64,000 nt of DNA from Paenibacillus koleovorans NBRC 103111. Its GTDB lineage: Bacteria > Bacillota > Bacilli > Paenibacillales > NBRC-103111. The stretch covers positions 85,260 to 149,259 of the forward strand of contig NZ_BIMA01000002.1 in the NCBI RefSeq assembly GCF_004000845.1, in the 5' to 3' direction. The first letter of the stretch is position 1; the number at the start of each line of letters is the position of its first letter. Below the pieces are notes generated by a model. It ran no database searches and had not been told where the DNA came from. It was given only the letters and a program-made list of their open reading frames with translations. Below are positions 11,804 to 19,744 of the stretch, in pieces. The translations under genes and the position numbers were made by a program.

Positions 11804-12388
11804 ATGACTGGAAAAATGAAGGATAAATCCGAGCTCATCCTGGAAGCCGCGCTGCAAGTATTCGCCGAGCTCGGCTACCACCGCGCCCCCGTCTCCCGGA
11901 TCGCCAAGGCGGCGGGCGTAGCAGACGGCACGATTTACTTGTACTTCAAGAGCAAGGAAGACATCCTGATCACCCTGATCCGGGGCAAGCTGGGCGAGCT
12001 CGTGGACAAATTCCGCGAAAGCGTCAGCCAGTCGGACCATCCGCGCGACGCAATCCGGACGATGTGCCGCATCCATTATACGGAGCTGGAACGCAATCGG
12101 GCGCTGGCGATGGTGACGCAGATCGAGCTGCGGCAGAGCGACCTGGAGCTGCGACGGGCGATCGGCCATGCGGTGAAGCCGTACATTCGGCTGATCGAGC
12201 AGGTGCTGCTGAAAGGAATGGAAATGAAAGTGTTCCGGGACGATCTGGACGTAAAGCTGATCCGGCATTTGCTGTTCGGCGCGATGGATGAGGTCGTGAC
12301 GACGTGGCTGATCGCGGAGCGGCCCTACTCGCTGTCGGCGCAGGTGGACGGCACTGTCGATTTTTTCTTGCTCGCGATCGAGCGTTGA
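11804..12388 (+). CDS. fadR: TetR-family fatty-acid regulator FadR
   Basis: 194 residues from ATG at 11804 (AAGGGTGG upstream; ATG at 11783 is a weaker alternative). The N-terminal TetR helix-turn-helix contains VSRIAKAAGVADGTIYLYFKSKEDIL, and the middle contains MVTQIELRQSDLELR, both closely resembling Bacillus subtilis FadR (also 194 residues). Bacillus FadR represses beta-oxidation genes and is released by long-chain acyl-CoA. The operator next to the gene indicates autoregulation. The gene leads the fadR-etfB-etfA unit; etfB starts 32 nt after its stop. Confidence 0.95.
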   Translation: MTGKMKDKSELILEAALQVFAELGYHRAPVSRIAKAAGVADGTIYLYFKSKEDILITLIRGKLGELVDKFRESVSQSDHPRDAIRTMCRIHYTELERNRALAMVTQIELRQSDLELRRAIGHAVKPYIRLIEQVLLKGMEMKVFRDDLDVKLIRHLLFGAMDEVVTTWLIAERPYSLSAQVDGTVDFFLLAIER

Positions 12389-12420
12389 AGAAGCCTCATT
12401 GGGGAAAGGAGCATGGAATT

Positions 12421-13200
12421 ATGCAAATTGCGGTTTTATTGAAAATGACGTTTGATACGGAGGAAAAAATCAAGCTGACCGCCGGGAAAATCGAGGAGGA
12501 CGGGGTCAAATTCATCATCAACCCGTACGACGAATATGCCGTCGAAGAAGCGATCCGGCTGCGCGATGCCCATGGCGGCAAGGTGACGGTCATCTCCGTC
12601 GGCCCCGAACGAGCCGCCGAGGCGCTTCGCACCGCGCTCGCGATGGGGGCGGACGAAGCCGTCCGCATCGAGCCGCCTGCCGGGCGGACGGCTGACGAGG
12701 CCGTCCTCGCCGCGTTGCTCTTCGCGCAGCTGCAAGCCGACAAACCCGACCTCGTGCTGGGCGGCTTCTTCTCGATCGACCAGGGCGGCGGACAAGTGGC
12801 GATCCGCGTAGCGGCCCGACTTGGCATTCCGCACGTGACGGCGATTACGAAGCTCGAGGTGCAGGGCGGCGGCGAGGTCGCCGTAGCGGAGCGCGATGTC
12901 GAAGGCGCGACCGAGACGCTCGAGGTGCGCATCCCCGCGCTCTTCACCGCGCAGCAAGGCTTGAACGAGCCGCGGTATCCTTCCTTGCCGGGCATTATGA
13001 AGGCGAAGAAAAAGCCGTTTCGCGTCATTGCCGCAGATGAACTCGGATTGGCGTCTACCGAGCTGGAGGCTGCGACTCGAACAGTCGCCGTCGCTCTCCC
13101 CCCTTCACGCCAAGCGGGGAAGCTGCTGCAAGGAGAGCTGGATGAGCAGGTGCGGCAGCTGGCGGAGCTGTTGAAGGTGCACGCGAAGCTCGGCGACTAA
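12421..13200 (+). CDS. etfB: Electron transfer flavoprotein beta subunit
   Basis: 259 residues from ATG at 12421 with an AAAGGAG site; the longer open frame overlaps fadR and is not used. The start IAVLLKMTFDTEEKI and the segments INPYDEYAVEEAIRL, DLVLGGFFSIDQGGGQV and PRYPSLPGIMKAKKKP match the EtfB family. With EtfA it forms the FAD-containing dimer that takes electrons from the acyl-CoA dehydrogenase encoded across the operator. The residue S in FFSIDQGGGQV stands where many EtfB proteins have A or S near the AMP site. It is co-transcribed with fadR by position. Confidence 0.93.
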   Translation: MQIAVLLKMTFDTEEKIKLTAGKIEEDGVKFIINPYDEYAVEEAIRLRDAHGGKVTVISVGPERAAEALRTALAMGADEAVRIEPPAGRTADEAVLAALLFAQLQADKPDLVLGGFFSIDQGGGQVAIRVAARLGIPHVTAITKLEVQGGGEVAVAERDVEGATETLEVRIPALFTAQQGLNEPRYPSLPGIMKAKKKPFRVIAADELGLASTELEAATRTVAVALPPSRQAGKLLQGELDEQVRQLAELLKVHAKLGD

Positions 13201-13229
13201 TGATACGATCATAGCCGCTTCCAATCCGA

Positions 13230-13299
13230 ATTGGTGCAAAAATGGACTAATTCGATTACAACCTGCCGCTTCGACCATTTTGGAGTCATTCGCACTAAT
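13230..13299. repeat. Imperfect nested palindrome between etfB and etfA
   Basis: The 144-bp gap between two genes that are usually tightly coupled holds nested inverted repeats. An outer pair is ATTGGTGC (13230-13237) with GCACTAAT (13292-13299), one mismatch. An inner pair is AAAATGG (13239-13245) with CCATTTT (13275-13281), exact. It could fold as a long hairpin in the fadR-etfBA mRNA or be a decayed mobile repeat. There is no T tract, so it is not a normal terminator. Confidence 0.55.
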
Positions 13300-13344
13300 C
13301 TCTTGATTATCGGGTGTGAGAATTAGCAAGGAGGAACGAAACAT

Positions 13345-14355
13345 ATGGGAATGAACACTAACCGATTGCTTGTCATATCCGAGCTGCGTGACGGCATGCT
13401 GCGCAAGGTTGCGTTGGAGACATTGTCGGCGGCAAGAAGCTGTGCGGCTGGCGACGCTGTAGTCGAGGCCGCCATCGTATGCGGTGCCGGCCTGGAGAGC
13501 GAGCTGCAGGCCGCTGCGGCGCAGCTTGCCGGTTATGGCGCCTCCCGCGTCTACGCAGTAGCGCACGATGATCTTGCGCAGCCGACCGCGGAGCAGTATA
13601 TCGCCGCGCTGAAGCCGCTCGTCGACCGGCTCTCGCCGGGCGTCGTCCTGTTCGGACACACCCCGGTCGGCCGCGACGCCGCCCCGGCGATCGCCGAATT
13701 TCTGGGCGCCGGCACCGGGCAAATCTCCGACATCGTAGCCGTAGAGCGGCGCGGCGACGAAGTCCTGTTCACCCGACCGATCTATGCCGGCAAAGCAATG
13801 GAAACCCGGACCGCCGCGGCAGGGCCGCTCGTAGTCACCGTCCGGCCGAACAACATCGCGGCCGAACCGCTGGAGCAAACGCTCCACGCCGAGCTGGAGC
13901 TTGTCCCCTACGCGCCGCCAGCCGAGCCGCGCGTCCGCGTGCTGCACCGCTCGCAGAAGCCGGCCGGGCGCGCCGATCTGTCCGAGGCGGGCGTCATCGT
14001 CTCCGGCGGCCGCGGCGTGAAGAGCGCCGAAGGGTTCCGGCCGCTCTACGAGCTCGCTGAGGCGCTCTGTGGCGCGGTCGGTGCTTCGCGCGGCGCCTGC
14101 GATGCCGGCTACTGCGACTATGCGCTGCAGATCGGGCAGACCGGCAAAGTCGTCACGCCGGACGTCTACATCGCCTGCGGTATAAGCGGCGCCATTCAGC
14201 ACTTGGCCGGGATGAGCGCCTCCAAGGTGATCGTCGCGGTCAACAAAGACCCGGAAGCGCCTATCTTCCAAGTAGCCGATTACGGCATCGTAGCCGATTT
14301 GTTCGATGTCGTCCCGAAGCTGACGGCTCTGCTTCGAGAAGCTTCTGCCGGATAG
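13345..14355 (+). CDS. etfA: Electron transfer flavoprotein alpha subunit
   Basis: 336 residues; ATG at 13345 has an AAGGAGG site. The C-terminal FAD-binding domain shows IVSGGRGVKSAEGF, QIGQTGKVVTPDVYIACGISGAIQHLAGM and IVAVNKDPEAPIFQVADYGIVADL, the standard EtfA signature. It is the partner of EtfB in delivering electrons from FadE to the membrane, probably via FadF. The gene ends one base before the stop codon of the converging SGNH hydrolase gene, and no terminator is visible between them, so antisense read-through is possible. The gap to etfB carries a nested palindrome. Confidence 0.95.
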   Translation: MGMNTNRLLVISELRDGMLRKVALETLSAARSCAAGDAVVEAAIVCGAGLESELQAAAAQLAGYGASRVYAVAHDDLAQPTAEQYIAALKPLVDRLSPGVVLFGHTPVGRDAAPAIAEFLGAGTGQISDIVAVERRGDEVLFTRPIYAGKAMETRTAAAGPLVVTVRPNNIAAEPLEQTLHAELELVPYAPPAEPRVRVLHRSQKPAGRADLSEAGVIVSGGRGVKSAEGFRPLYELAEALCGAVGASRGACDAGYCDYALQIGQTGKVVTPDVYIACGISGAIQHLAGMSASKVIVAVNKDPEAPIFQVADYGIVADLFDVVPKLTALLREASAG

Positions 14356-14356
14356 T

Positions 14357-15004
14357 CTACTCCTCCAGCAGCGGATCATAGCCGAGCCGGTGCGTCTCGT
14401 CGGCCAGTAGCCTGTAGCCGTCGGCATTCGGATGGAACTGATCGTCTGAGAGCAGCTCCTCCTCGCGTGTCAGAAACGCGCTATAGACGTCCACCGCTTG
14501 AACCGGCTCCTTGGCGAGCCGGTTCAAATGCTTATTGAACCGCTGCACCCAAAAAACCGCATCATCAAATTCAGGCAGCGGGTTGTAAAGTCCGATCAAC
14601 CGAATCAAATAGGGCTTGGAGCTGACCGCCTTAAGCCGCTTCACCTCTCGCACCAGCTGGCGCATATGCGTGCTGTATTCGATCAGGGCCGCCTTCAGAT
14701 GGCCGGTCTCTCCGTCGAGATAAAACCGCTTGGCCGCCTGGATCAAGTTGTTCCCCCCGCACGTAACCGTTATCAAATCGGCGAGCTCCAACTTTTCCCG
14801 TAATGCCTGGTCTTGTTGCACCAGCTCCAGCGTCTCCCCCGCCGTCGCTCCCGTCACACCTGCGTTGTAGAAATGAACTTTGCACCCAAGCTCCCGTTCT
14901 GCCAGCTCATGGAGCTTTGCGGCGAAGCCTTGCTCGGGCAGCACTCCGAATCCCGCGGTAAGCGAATCTCCGATAGCGGCATAATGATACTCCTGCTGCT
15001 TCAT
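14357..15004 (-). CDS. SGNH/GDSL hydrolase
   Basis: 215 residues from ATG at 15004-15002 with AGGAGG nine bases upstream; the open frame continues upstream but without a site. Block I is AAIGDSLTAGFGV (catalytic Ser), block III is VTCGGNNL, and block V is DDQFHPNADGYRLLA (catalytic Asp and His). No signal peptide is seen, so it is probably a cytoplasmic esterase/lipase of the YpmR/TAP type, although related proteins can be exported. Substrate unknown. It converges on etfA with a single base between stop codons. Confidence 0.85.
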   Translation of the reverse strand: MKQQEYHYAAIGDSLTAGFGVLPEQGFAAKLHELAERELGCKVHFYNAGVTGATAGETLELVQQDQALREKLELADLITVTCGGNNLIQAAKRFYLDGETGHLKAALIEYSTHMRQLVREVKRLKAVSSKPYLIRLIGLYNPLPEFDDAVFWVQRFNKHLNRLAKEPVQAVDVYSAFLTREEELLSDDQFHPNADGYRLLADETHRLGYDPLLEE

Positions 15005-15104
15005 TCCATCGTTCCTCCTATCCGCCAGCATCTTGTTACAGTTTATGTAACGAAGGAGCAATTGGGCATTCTCTAGGCGAAATTTAAGAGGAGCGTTCCC
15101 GAAA

Positions 15105-15134
15105 TTGGCCCTTGCCGACGGTTTGGTATACAAT
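15105..15134 (+). promoter_or_regulatory. Probable promoter of the M20 amidohydrolase gene
   Basis: TTGGCC (15105-15110), 18-bp spacer and TACAAT (15129-15134), inside TATACAAT. It points to a start downstream of 15140, supporting the CDS start at 15172. Confidence 0.5.
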
Positions 15135-15171
15135 GAAAGGAGTGAACCTTAACGGCGAGGAGTGCCGAATC

Positions 15172-16347
15172 ATGAGCATGAGAGACGAGATAATTAACCG
15201 CATTAACAATCAAGCGGACCGCTTCATCGCGATCTCGCTATTCATCGGCGAGCATCCCGAGCTTGGGCATCAAGAGTTTCTGGCCTTCGAGAAGCTGACC
15301 GGCGAGCTGCGCGCGCAAGGCTTCGAGGTCGAAGCTCCGGTGCTGGGCCTCGAGACTGCCTTCATCGGCACGTATCGGGCGGCTAAGCCGGGTCCGACCG
15401 TCGCTTTCCTGTGCGAGTATGACGCGCTTCCGGAGCTCGGGCATGCATGCGGCCATCATCTGATCTGCTCGATGAGCATGCTGGCGGCCGTAGGTCTGAA
15501 GGCGGTCATCGAACGGGTAGGCGGCGAAATCCGCGTTTATGGTACCCCGGCAGAGGAGACGAAAGGCGCCAAAGTACCGATGGCGGACGCCGGCTTATTC
15601 GACGATGTGGACATCGCGCTGATGGGTCATCCCTATTATCGTCACGAGAAGTCGGGCAGCTCGCTGGCGATGGACGCCCTACGCTTCGAATATTTCGGCA
15701 AACCGGCCCATGCCGCCGCCAGCCCGCATGAGGGCATCAATGCGCTCGACGCGATGCTGCTGCTCTTTGGCGGAATCAATGCTCTGCGGCAGCAATTGGC
15801 TTCTCATGTACGAATTCACGGCGTCATTAAAGAGGGCGGCAAGGCGCCTAACATTATACCGGACTACACATCGGCCGACTTCTACATCCGTTCCGCTAAT
15901 CGGCCTCATACCGACGAAGTCGTGCAGAAGGTGCTGCGTGTAGCGGAAGGCGCTGCGCTGGCTACAGGCTGTACTCTCCGGACCTCAAACTACGAATACG
16001 CTTACGATGAGCTGATTACGAACGAGCCTCTCTCGGAGCTGTTCAGCGCGAATCTGCTGGCGCTCGGCGTCGAGGAAGGTCAAATCTACAGCGGCAAGGA
16101 CAACGGCTCGCTCGATCTCGGCAACGTCTCCAGGCGATGCCCGTCGATTCACCCGTTCGTGCAGATCATCGACGAGCGTCATTTGCTGCACACGAAAGAA
16201 TTCCGCGATCAGGCGATGTCGGCACGCGCGATGCAGGGGATGGTGCTGGCGGCACAAGCGCTCGCCCTTACCGCGTTCGACGCCGTTTCGGATCCGGAAG
16301 CATTGGCCCGCATCCGCGAGCGTTTCTTGCAATCTACCGCTGACTAG
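15172..16347 (+). CDS. M20-family amidohydrolase (AbgB/amidase-like)
   Basis: 391 residues from ATG at 15172, with GAGGAG nine bases upstream. The M20 metallopeptidase metal-site segments are visible: FLCEYDALPELGHACGHHL and YGTPAEETKGAK, with a dimerisation insert containing FEYFGKPAHAAASPHEGINALDA. The motif set resembles the p-aminobenzoyl-glutamate hydrolase/aminoacylase-like branch. It would hydrolyse an amide of an N-acyl amino acid or peptide in the cytoplasm; the substrate is not evident. Immediately after its stop codon lies a remnant of an EamA transporter. Confidence 0.85.
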   Translation: MSMRDEIINRINNQADRFIAISLFIGEHPELGHQEFLAFEKLTGELRAQGFEVEAPVLGLETAFIGTYRAAKPGPTVAFLCEYDALPELGHACGHHLICSMSMLAAVGLKAVIERVGGEIRVYGTPAEETKGAKVPMADAGLFDDVDIALMGHPYYRHEKSGSSLAMDALRFEYFGKPAHAAASPHEGINALDAMLLLFGGINALRQQLASHVRIHGVIKEGGKAPNIIPDYTSADFYIRSANRPHTDEVVQKVLRVAEGAALATGCTLRTSNYEYAYDELITNEPLSELFSANLLALGVEEGQIYSGKDNGSLDLGNVSRRCPSIHPFVQIIDERHLLHTKEFRDQAMSARAMQGMVLAAQALALTAFDAVSDPEALARIRERFLQSTAD

Positions 16348-16352
16348 CGTAC

Positions 16353-16511
16353 AACTTGAATATCCGCTGGTCCGAAGTCGAAGCCGCTTTGTTCCTGGGC
16401 GAGCGACTGTCGGCCTCGCAGCTCGGCTCCGCCGTGCTGCTGCTCATCGGCGCCGGGATCTTCCTGCGTTCGGAGCGCAAGAGCGAAGTTACGGCGTCAT
16501 CGGCTCCATAA
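16353..16511 (+). pseudogene. Remnant of an EamA/DMT-family transporter (C-terminal end only)
   Basis: An open stretch without a start codon, beginning five bases after the M20 gene stop and ending in TAA at 16509-16511, encodes about 52 residues. It reads VEAALFLGERLSASQLGSAV followed by LLLIGAGIFLRSE. This is the conserved last two helices of EamA-type (10-TM drug/metabolite) transporters, whose usual form is ALFLGExLSxxQxxGxxLIxxG. The rest of the gene is missing. The end overlaps the tail of the opposite M42 gene by 23 bp, which suggests a deletion joined the regions. The family assignment is by pattern recognition. Confidence 0.65.
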
Positions 16512-17550
16512 TATAAGCGAGCAGCAGCACCGCTGTGTTCATGATCGCGTCGGCATGCGTCCGCTCCATGCCGTGCGAGGCGTGCACGCCCGGTCCGACC
16601 AGCGCGGCGCGAATGTTGCTGCCTCCGCGGAGCGCCGCCGAAGCGTCCGAGCCGTATTGCGGGTAAATGTCGACCGCATAAGGCAGCCCTTCCCGCTTCG
16701 CCAGCTCGATGAGCCGCGATGTCATGTTGTAGTCGTAGGGCCCGGACGAATCCTTCGCGCAGATGGAGACGTCCAGCTCCGTTCCGGACAGGTCGTCGCC
16801 CAGCGCTCCCATGTCGACGGCGATCATCTCGAAGATATCCGCTGGAATGAAGGACGACCCATGCCCCACTTCCTCGTACGTCGAGATGATTACTTTTACC
16901 GTCCTCTGCGGCTTCCGCCCTTCCCGCTTCAGCCATTCCAGCAGCCCGAACAAACCGGCCATACTGGCCTTGTCGTCCAAGTGCCTCGACTTGACCCAGC
17001 CGTTCGGCAGCAGCCTCGTCCTCGGGTCCCAGGAGATGTAGTCGCCAACCCCTATGCCGAGTGCTTCCACCCCGGCTTTATCCTTCACGAGCTCGTCGAT
17101 TCGCACTTCCATGTTCGCTTCTTCCCGCTTGAAGTCTCTCGCATCGGGGTACACATGCACGGACGGCTTCGTCGAGAGGACCGTTCCCTCGTAGGTCCGC
17201 CCGCTGCGAGTATGAATCCGGCAGTATTCTCCCTCCACGGTCTGCATGGCGTAGCCTCCGATCGGCGTCATGCGCAGCATGCCGTTCGGTTTGATGGCCC
17301 TCACCATCGCGCCGAGCGTATCGACATGCGCCGTCAGCCTGATCGTTTCCCCTTCCTGTTCCCCCGGGACCGTAATGATCGCGTTGCCTTTCGGCGTCAT
17401 TTCCACCGCATACCCCAGCTTCTGGGCTTCCGCGCGAATCAGCATCATGATTTCCATGCAAAATCCGCTAGGACTCGGCGTGTTCAACAGCTTCTCCAGC
17501 AGCTCCAATATGTAAGTCCGGTTCAGTTCCGGTTTCAGCGCACTTATCAT
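16489..17550 (-). CDS. M42-family metallopeptidase (glutamyl aminopeptidase / FrvX/YsdC-like)
   Basis: 353 residues from ATG at 17550 with GAAGGAG at nine bases. The two-metal M42 site is visible in order: LTAHVDTLGAM (His, Asp), HLDDKASMAG (Asp), STYEEVGHGSS (Glu pair), AVDMGALG (Asp) and the late HASHGMERTH (His). Members are large cytoplasmic homo-oligomeric aminopeptidases acting on peptides from the proteasome-like or transport routes. The last residues (MEPMTP) are read from sequence shared with the EamA remnant on the other strand, so its natural terminus may have been altered slightly. Confidence 0.9.
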   Translation of the reverse strand: MISALKPELNRTYILELLEKLLNTPSPSGFCMEIMMLIRAEAQKLGYAVEMTPKGNAIITVPGEQEGETIRLTAHVDTLGAMVRAIKPNGMLRMTPIGGYAMQTVEGEYCRIHTRSGRTYEGTVLSTKPSVHVYPDARDFKREEANMEVRIDELVKDKAGVEALGIGVGDYISWDPRTRLLPNGWVKSRHLDDKASMAGLFGLLEWLKREGRKPQRTVKVIISTYEEVGHGSSFIPADIFEMIAVDMGALGDDLSGTELDVSICAKDSSGPYDYNMTSRLIELAKREGLPYAVDIYPQYGSDASAALRGGSNIRAALVGPGVHASHGMERTHADAIMNTAVLLLAYIMEPMTP

Positions 17551-17692
17551 CTCTTTTTTCTCCTTCGGAAATGTTATTCCCCCCGAGTATATACGAATTG
17601 CATCCGGAAATACACTTTCCACCCGAGGTATGATTCTCCAGCCAATTGGCAAACGCTATAAGGGTTCGAACGACAAGGAGGTGAGCACCACG

Positions 17693-17860
17693 ATGAATGG
17701 GCGCAACAACAAACCGGACAACGACGGCGGCATCGCCGGGCATCCTTCCCGGATCGACCAGTACCGGAACGAATTTTCGTCGGATATGCAGCAATCGCTC
17801 GGGGAGCAAGATCGGACCCGGGACGAATTCGACGCTTATGACGAGGAGCTTCCGGAGTAA
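17693..17860 (+). CDS. Small hydrophilic acidic protein, unrecognised
   Basis: 55 residues from ATG at 17693, preceded by AAGGAGGTG, a near-perfect anti-16S match at good spacing. The protein (opening MNGRNNKPDNDGGIAGHPSR, ending EFDAYDEELPE) has no cysteine or hydrophobic segment and is rich in D, E, N and R. The start-to-stop length, the strong ribosome binding site and the terminator directly after the stop support a real gene. I do not recognise the family. Small hydrophilic proteins of this kind are common among sporulation or stress products in Bacillales, but that is only an analogy. Confidence 0.65.
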   Translation: MNGRNNKPDNDGGIAGHPSRIDQYRNEFSSDMQQSLGEQDRTRDEFDAYDEELPE

Positions 17861-17867
17861 ACCAAAT

Positions 17868-17903
17868 AAAACCGTTGGAGCCATACGGAGCTCCAGCGGT
17901 TTT
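17868..17903. terminator. Bidirectional terminator
   Basis: AAAACCG and TGGAGC pair with GCTCCA and CGGTTTT around a short loop; A runs on one side and T runs on the other serve both the small acidic gene and the converging esterase gene. Confidence 0.8.
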
Positions 17904-17917
17904 ATTTTCCATCAAAA

Positions 17918-18682
17918 CTATTTCCCTGCTGCCGGCAACCAGTCCAACACCCGACTTATTTTCATATCCCAATAAGCCCAATTATGCGCTCCGGCTTCTT
18001 CCTCGTAAGCAAGCGGCAATCCGAGCTCTCGAGCATGCCCCAGGAACCTCTGGTTGTCTGCGTACAAATAATCTTCCGTTCCGCACGCCTGGAACAAGCT
18101 CGGCATCGGCGCACCTGAGGCGACCGCCTGGCTGGCCAAATGGAACACGTCATGTTTGCTTCCCTCGAGCTGGTCCGCCTGCTCCCCGAAGATGTTTCTG
18201 TAGTCCTTCGTAAAATGGGCCGCTCTGGCGACGATATCGAGCGCACCGGACAAGCTGGCCGCGGCGGCGTACCGATCCGGATGCGTCAATGCCAACTTGA
18301 ACGCTCCGTACCCGCCCATCGACAATCCTGCTACGAAATTATCCTCTCGTTTGTCTGACAACGGAAAATACGATCGAGCCGTCGCCGGCAGCTCCTCGCT
18401 CACAAACGTCCAATAAGCAGCTCCGTACTCCATGTCGGTATAAAAGCTGCGATTGACCGCCGGCATGAGGATGGCGATATTTCTCCCGGCGGCATACCGC
18501 TCGATTGACGTGCGTCGCACCCACGCCGAGTGATCGTCAGACAGCCCGTGCAGGAGAAGCAAAGTCGGCAGCTTGCGGTTCGGATCCGAAGCGATCTCAG
18601 GCTGCGGATCAGGCAAGATAACCTCCATCGACGCAGCGATGCCTAGTGCGGGTGAAGGGAAATGTACATGCAGTAAAGCCAT
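17918..18682 (-). CDS. Esterase of the EstA/esterase-D family
   Basis: 254 residues. The N-terminus is [20 protein letters not shown], followed by [14 protein letters not shown], the nucleophile elbow [10 protein letters not shown] (Ser121), an Asp in [10 protein letters not shown] and a His in [10 protein letters not shown], in the usual order of the alpha/beta-hydrolase esterase family that includes tributyrin esterase and S-formylglutathione hydrolase-like proteins. No signal peptide, so cytoplasmic. The natural substrate is probably a short acyl ester such as an acetylated sugar, by analogy with family members. Confidence 0.88.
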   Translation of the reverse strand: MALLHVHFPSPALGIAASMEVILPDPQPEIASDPNRKLPTLLLLHGLSDDHSAWVRRTSIERYAAGRNIAILMPAVNRSFYTDMEYGAAYWTFVSEELPATARSYFPLSDKREDNFVAGLSMGGYGAFKLALTHPDRYAAAASLSGALDIVARAAHFTKDYRNIFGEQADQLEGSKHDVFHLASQAVASGAPMPSLFQACGTEDYLYADNQRFLGHARELGLPLAYEEEAGAHNWAYWDMKISRVLDWLPAAGK

Positions 18683-18788
18683 TGATGTCCATCCTCTCGA
18701 GTATATAATTAATTACTTCTAAGCAATCTGTACTTCCTATTGTGCCATTCTTATTGTCGAATTTCTACTCTTATTCAAAAACTGCATA

Positions 18789-18818
18789 TTGCCTATGCTT
18801 GTATCTAACTTGTACAAT
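18789..18818 (+). promoter_or_regulatory. Probable promoter of the amidohydrolase / phospholipase-C-like pair
   Basis: TTGCCT (18789-18794), 18-bp spacer and TACAAT (18813-18818), about 48 nt before the amidohydrolase start. Confidence 0.5.
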
Positions 18819-18865
18819 GTACCTATCAAGTACTGCAATCACTAGAGACGATGGGAGACGATTTG

Positions 18866-19744
18866 ATGATTATCGACGCGCACAACCACCCGGATTGGTA
18901 CGGATACAATGTGGAGCGGTTTCTGGAAAACATGGCGAAATACAACATCGACAAAACGTGGCTGATCAGTTGGGAATGTCCGGAGGACGAGTACGATCCT
19001 CATTACAAACGCGTCGTGCCCGATATCGGGGAACACGGTCCGATTTCCTTTGCCCGCTGCGCTGCGTACGCCCGACAGTATCCCGATAAGTTCATCCTCG
19101 GGTATGCGCCCGACCCACGGCGTCCCGATGCCATCGACAAGCTGGACTATGCGATCAGCATGTTCGGCGTACGCATCTATGGCGAGATCAAGCTCCGCAT
19201 GATGTACGACAATCCCGACGCGATCCGAATGTTCCGGTTCTGCGGTCAGAAGGGACTCCCGGTTATCGTGCATATCGACTATGAATTCGATACCGGGCGG
19301 AAATATCCGCGGCCGAATTGGTGGTACGGCGGCGGAATCGGGTCGTTCGAGCGTGCAGTCGCGGCTTGCCCCGAAACGATCTTCCTCGGCCATGCTCCGG
19401 GCTTCTGGGCGCATATTTCGGGAGACGATCAGTTCGACAAGCTCTCCTATCCGAAAGGCCCTGTGCTGCCAGGAGGCAAAGTAACCGAGATGCTTCGCAA
19501 TTACCCGAACTTGTACTGCGACATCTCTGCAGGCTCCGGGGCGAATGCGTTCCGTCGCGATCTCGGCTTCGCCAGGGAATTCATGCTGGAATTCCAAGAC
19601 CGCATCCTGTATGCCCGCGATTACTTCGATAATGTCCATCAAGAGGTGCTTGGCGAACTTGACCTGCCGCAAGACGTCTTGAACAAAATTTACTCCGGCA
19701 ACGCCTTGAAGCTCGTTCCGCTCGACGTGCCCGTACATGCCTAA
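18866..19744 (+). CDS. Amidohydrolase-2 family protein
   Basis: 292 residues from ATG at 18866 with GGGAG eight bases upstream (ATG at 18851 is an alternative). IIDAHNHPDWYG near the start is the HxH metal site of the amidohydrolase superfamily. Later segments PVIVHIDYEF, IFLGHAPGFWAHI and ILYARDYFDN correspond to the later metal/catalytic strands, although the usual GSDxP loop is here YARDYFD. Family members act as decarboxylases or lactone hydrolases. The target here is unknown. Its stop overlaps the next gene by eight bases, so the two are translationally coupled. Confidence 0.8.
   Translation: MIIDAHNHPDWYGYNVERFLENMAKYNIDKTWLISWECPEDEYDPHYKRVVPDIGEHGPISFARCAAYARQYPDKFILGYAPDPRRPDAIDKLDYAISMFGVRIYGEIKLRMMYDNPDAIRMFRFCGQKGLPVIVHIDYEFDTGRKYPRPNWWYGGGIGSFERAVAACPETIFLGHAPGFWAHISGDDQFDKLSYPKGPVLPGGKVTEMLRNYPNLYCDISAGSGANAFRRDLGFAREFMLEFQDRILYARDYFDNVHQEVLGELDLPQDVLNKIYSGNALKLVPLDVPVHA

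Noticed and set aside
13105..14427. 440-residue minus-strand frame opposite etfA
   Set aside because: Shadow of etfA; no family features, no ribosome binding site.
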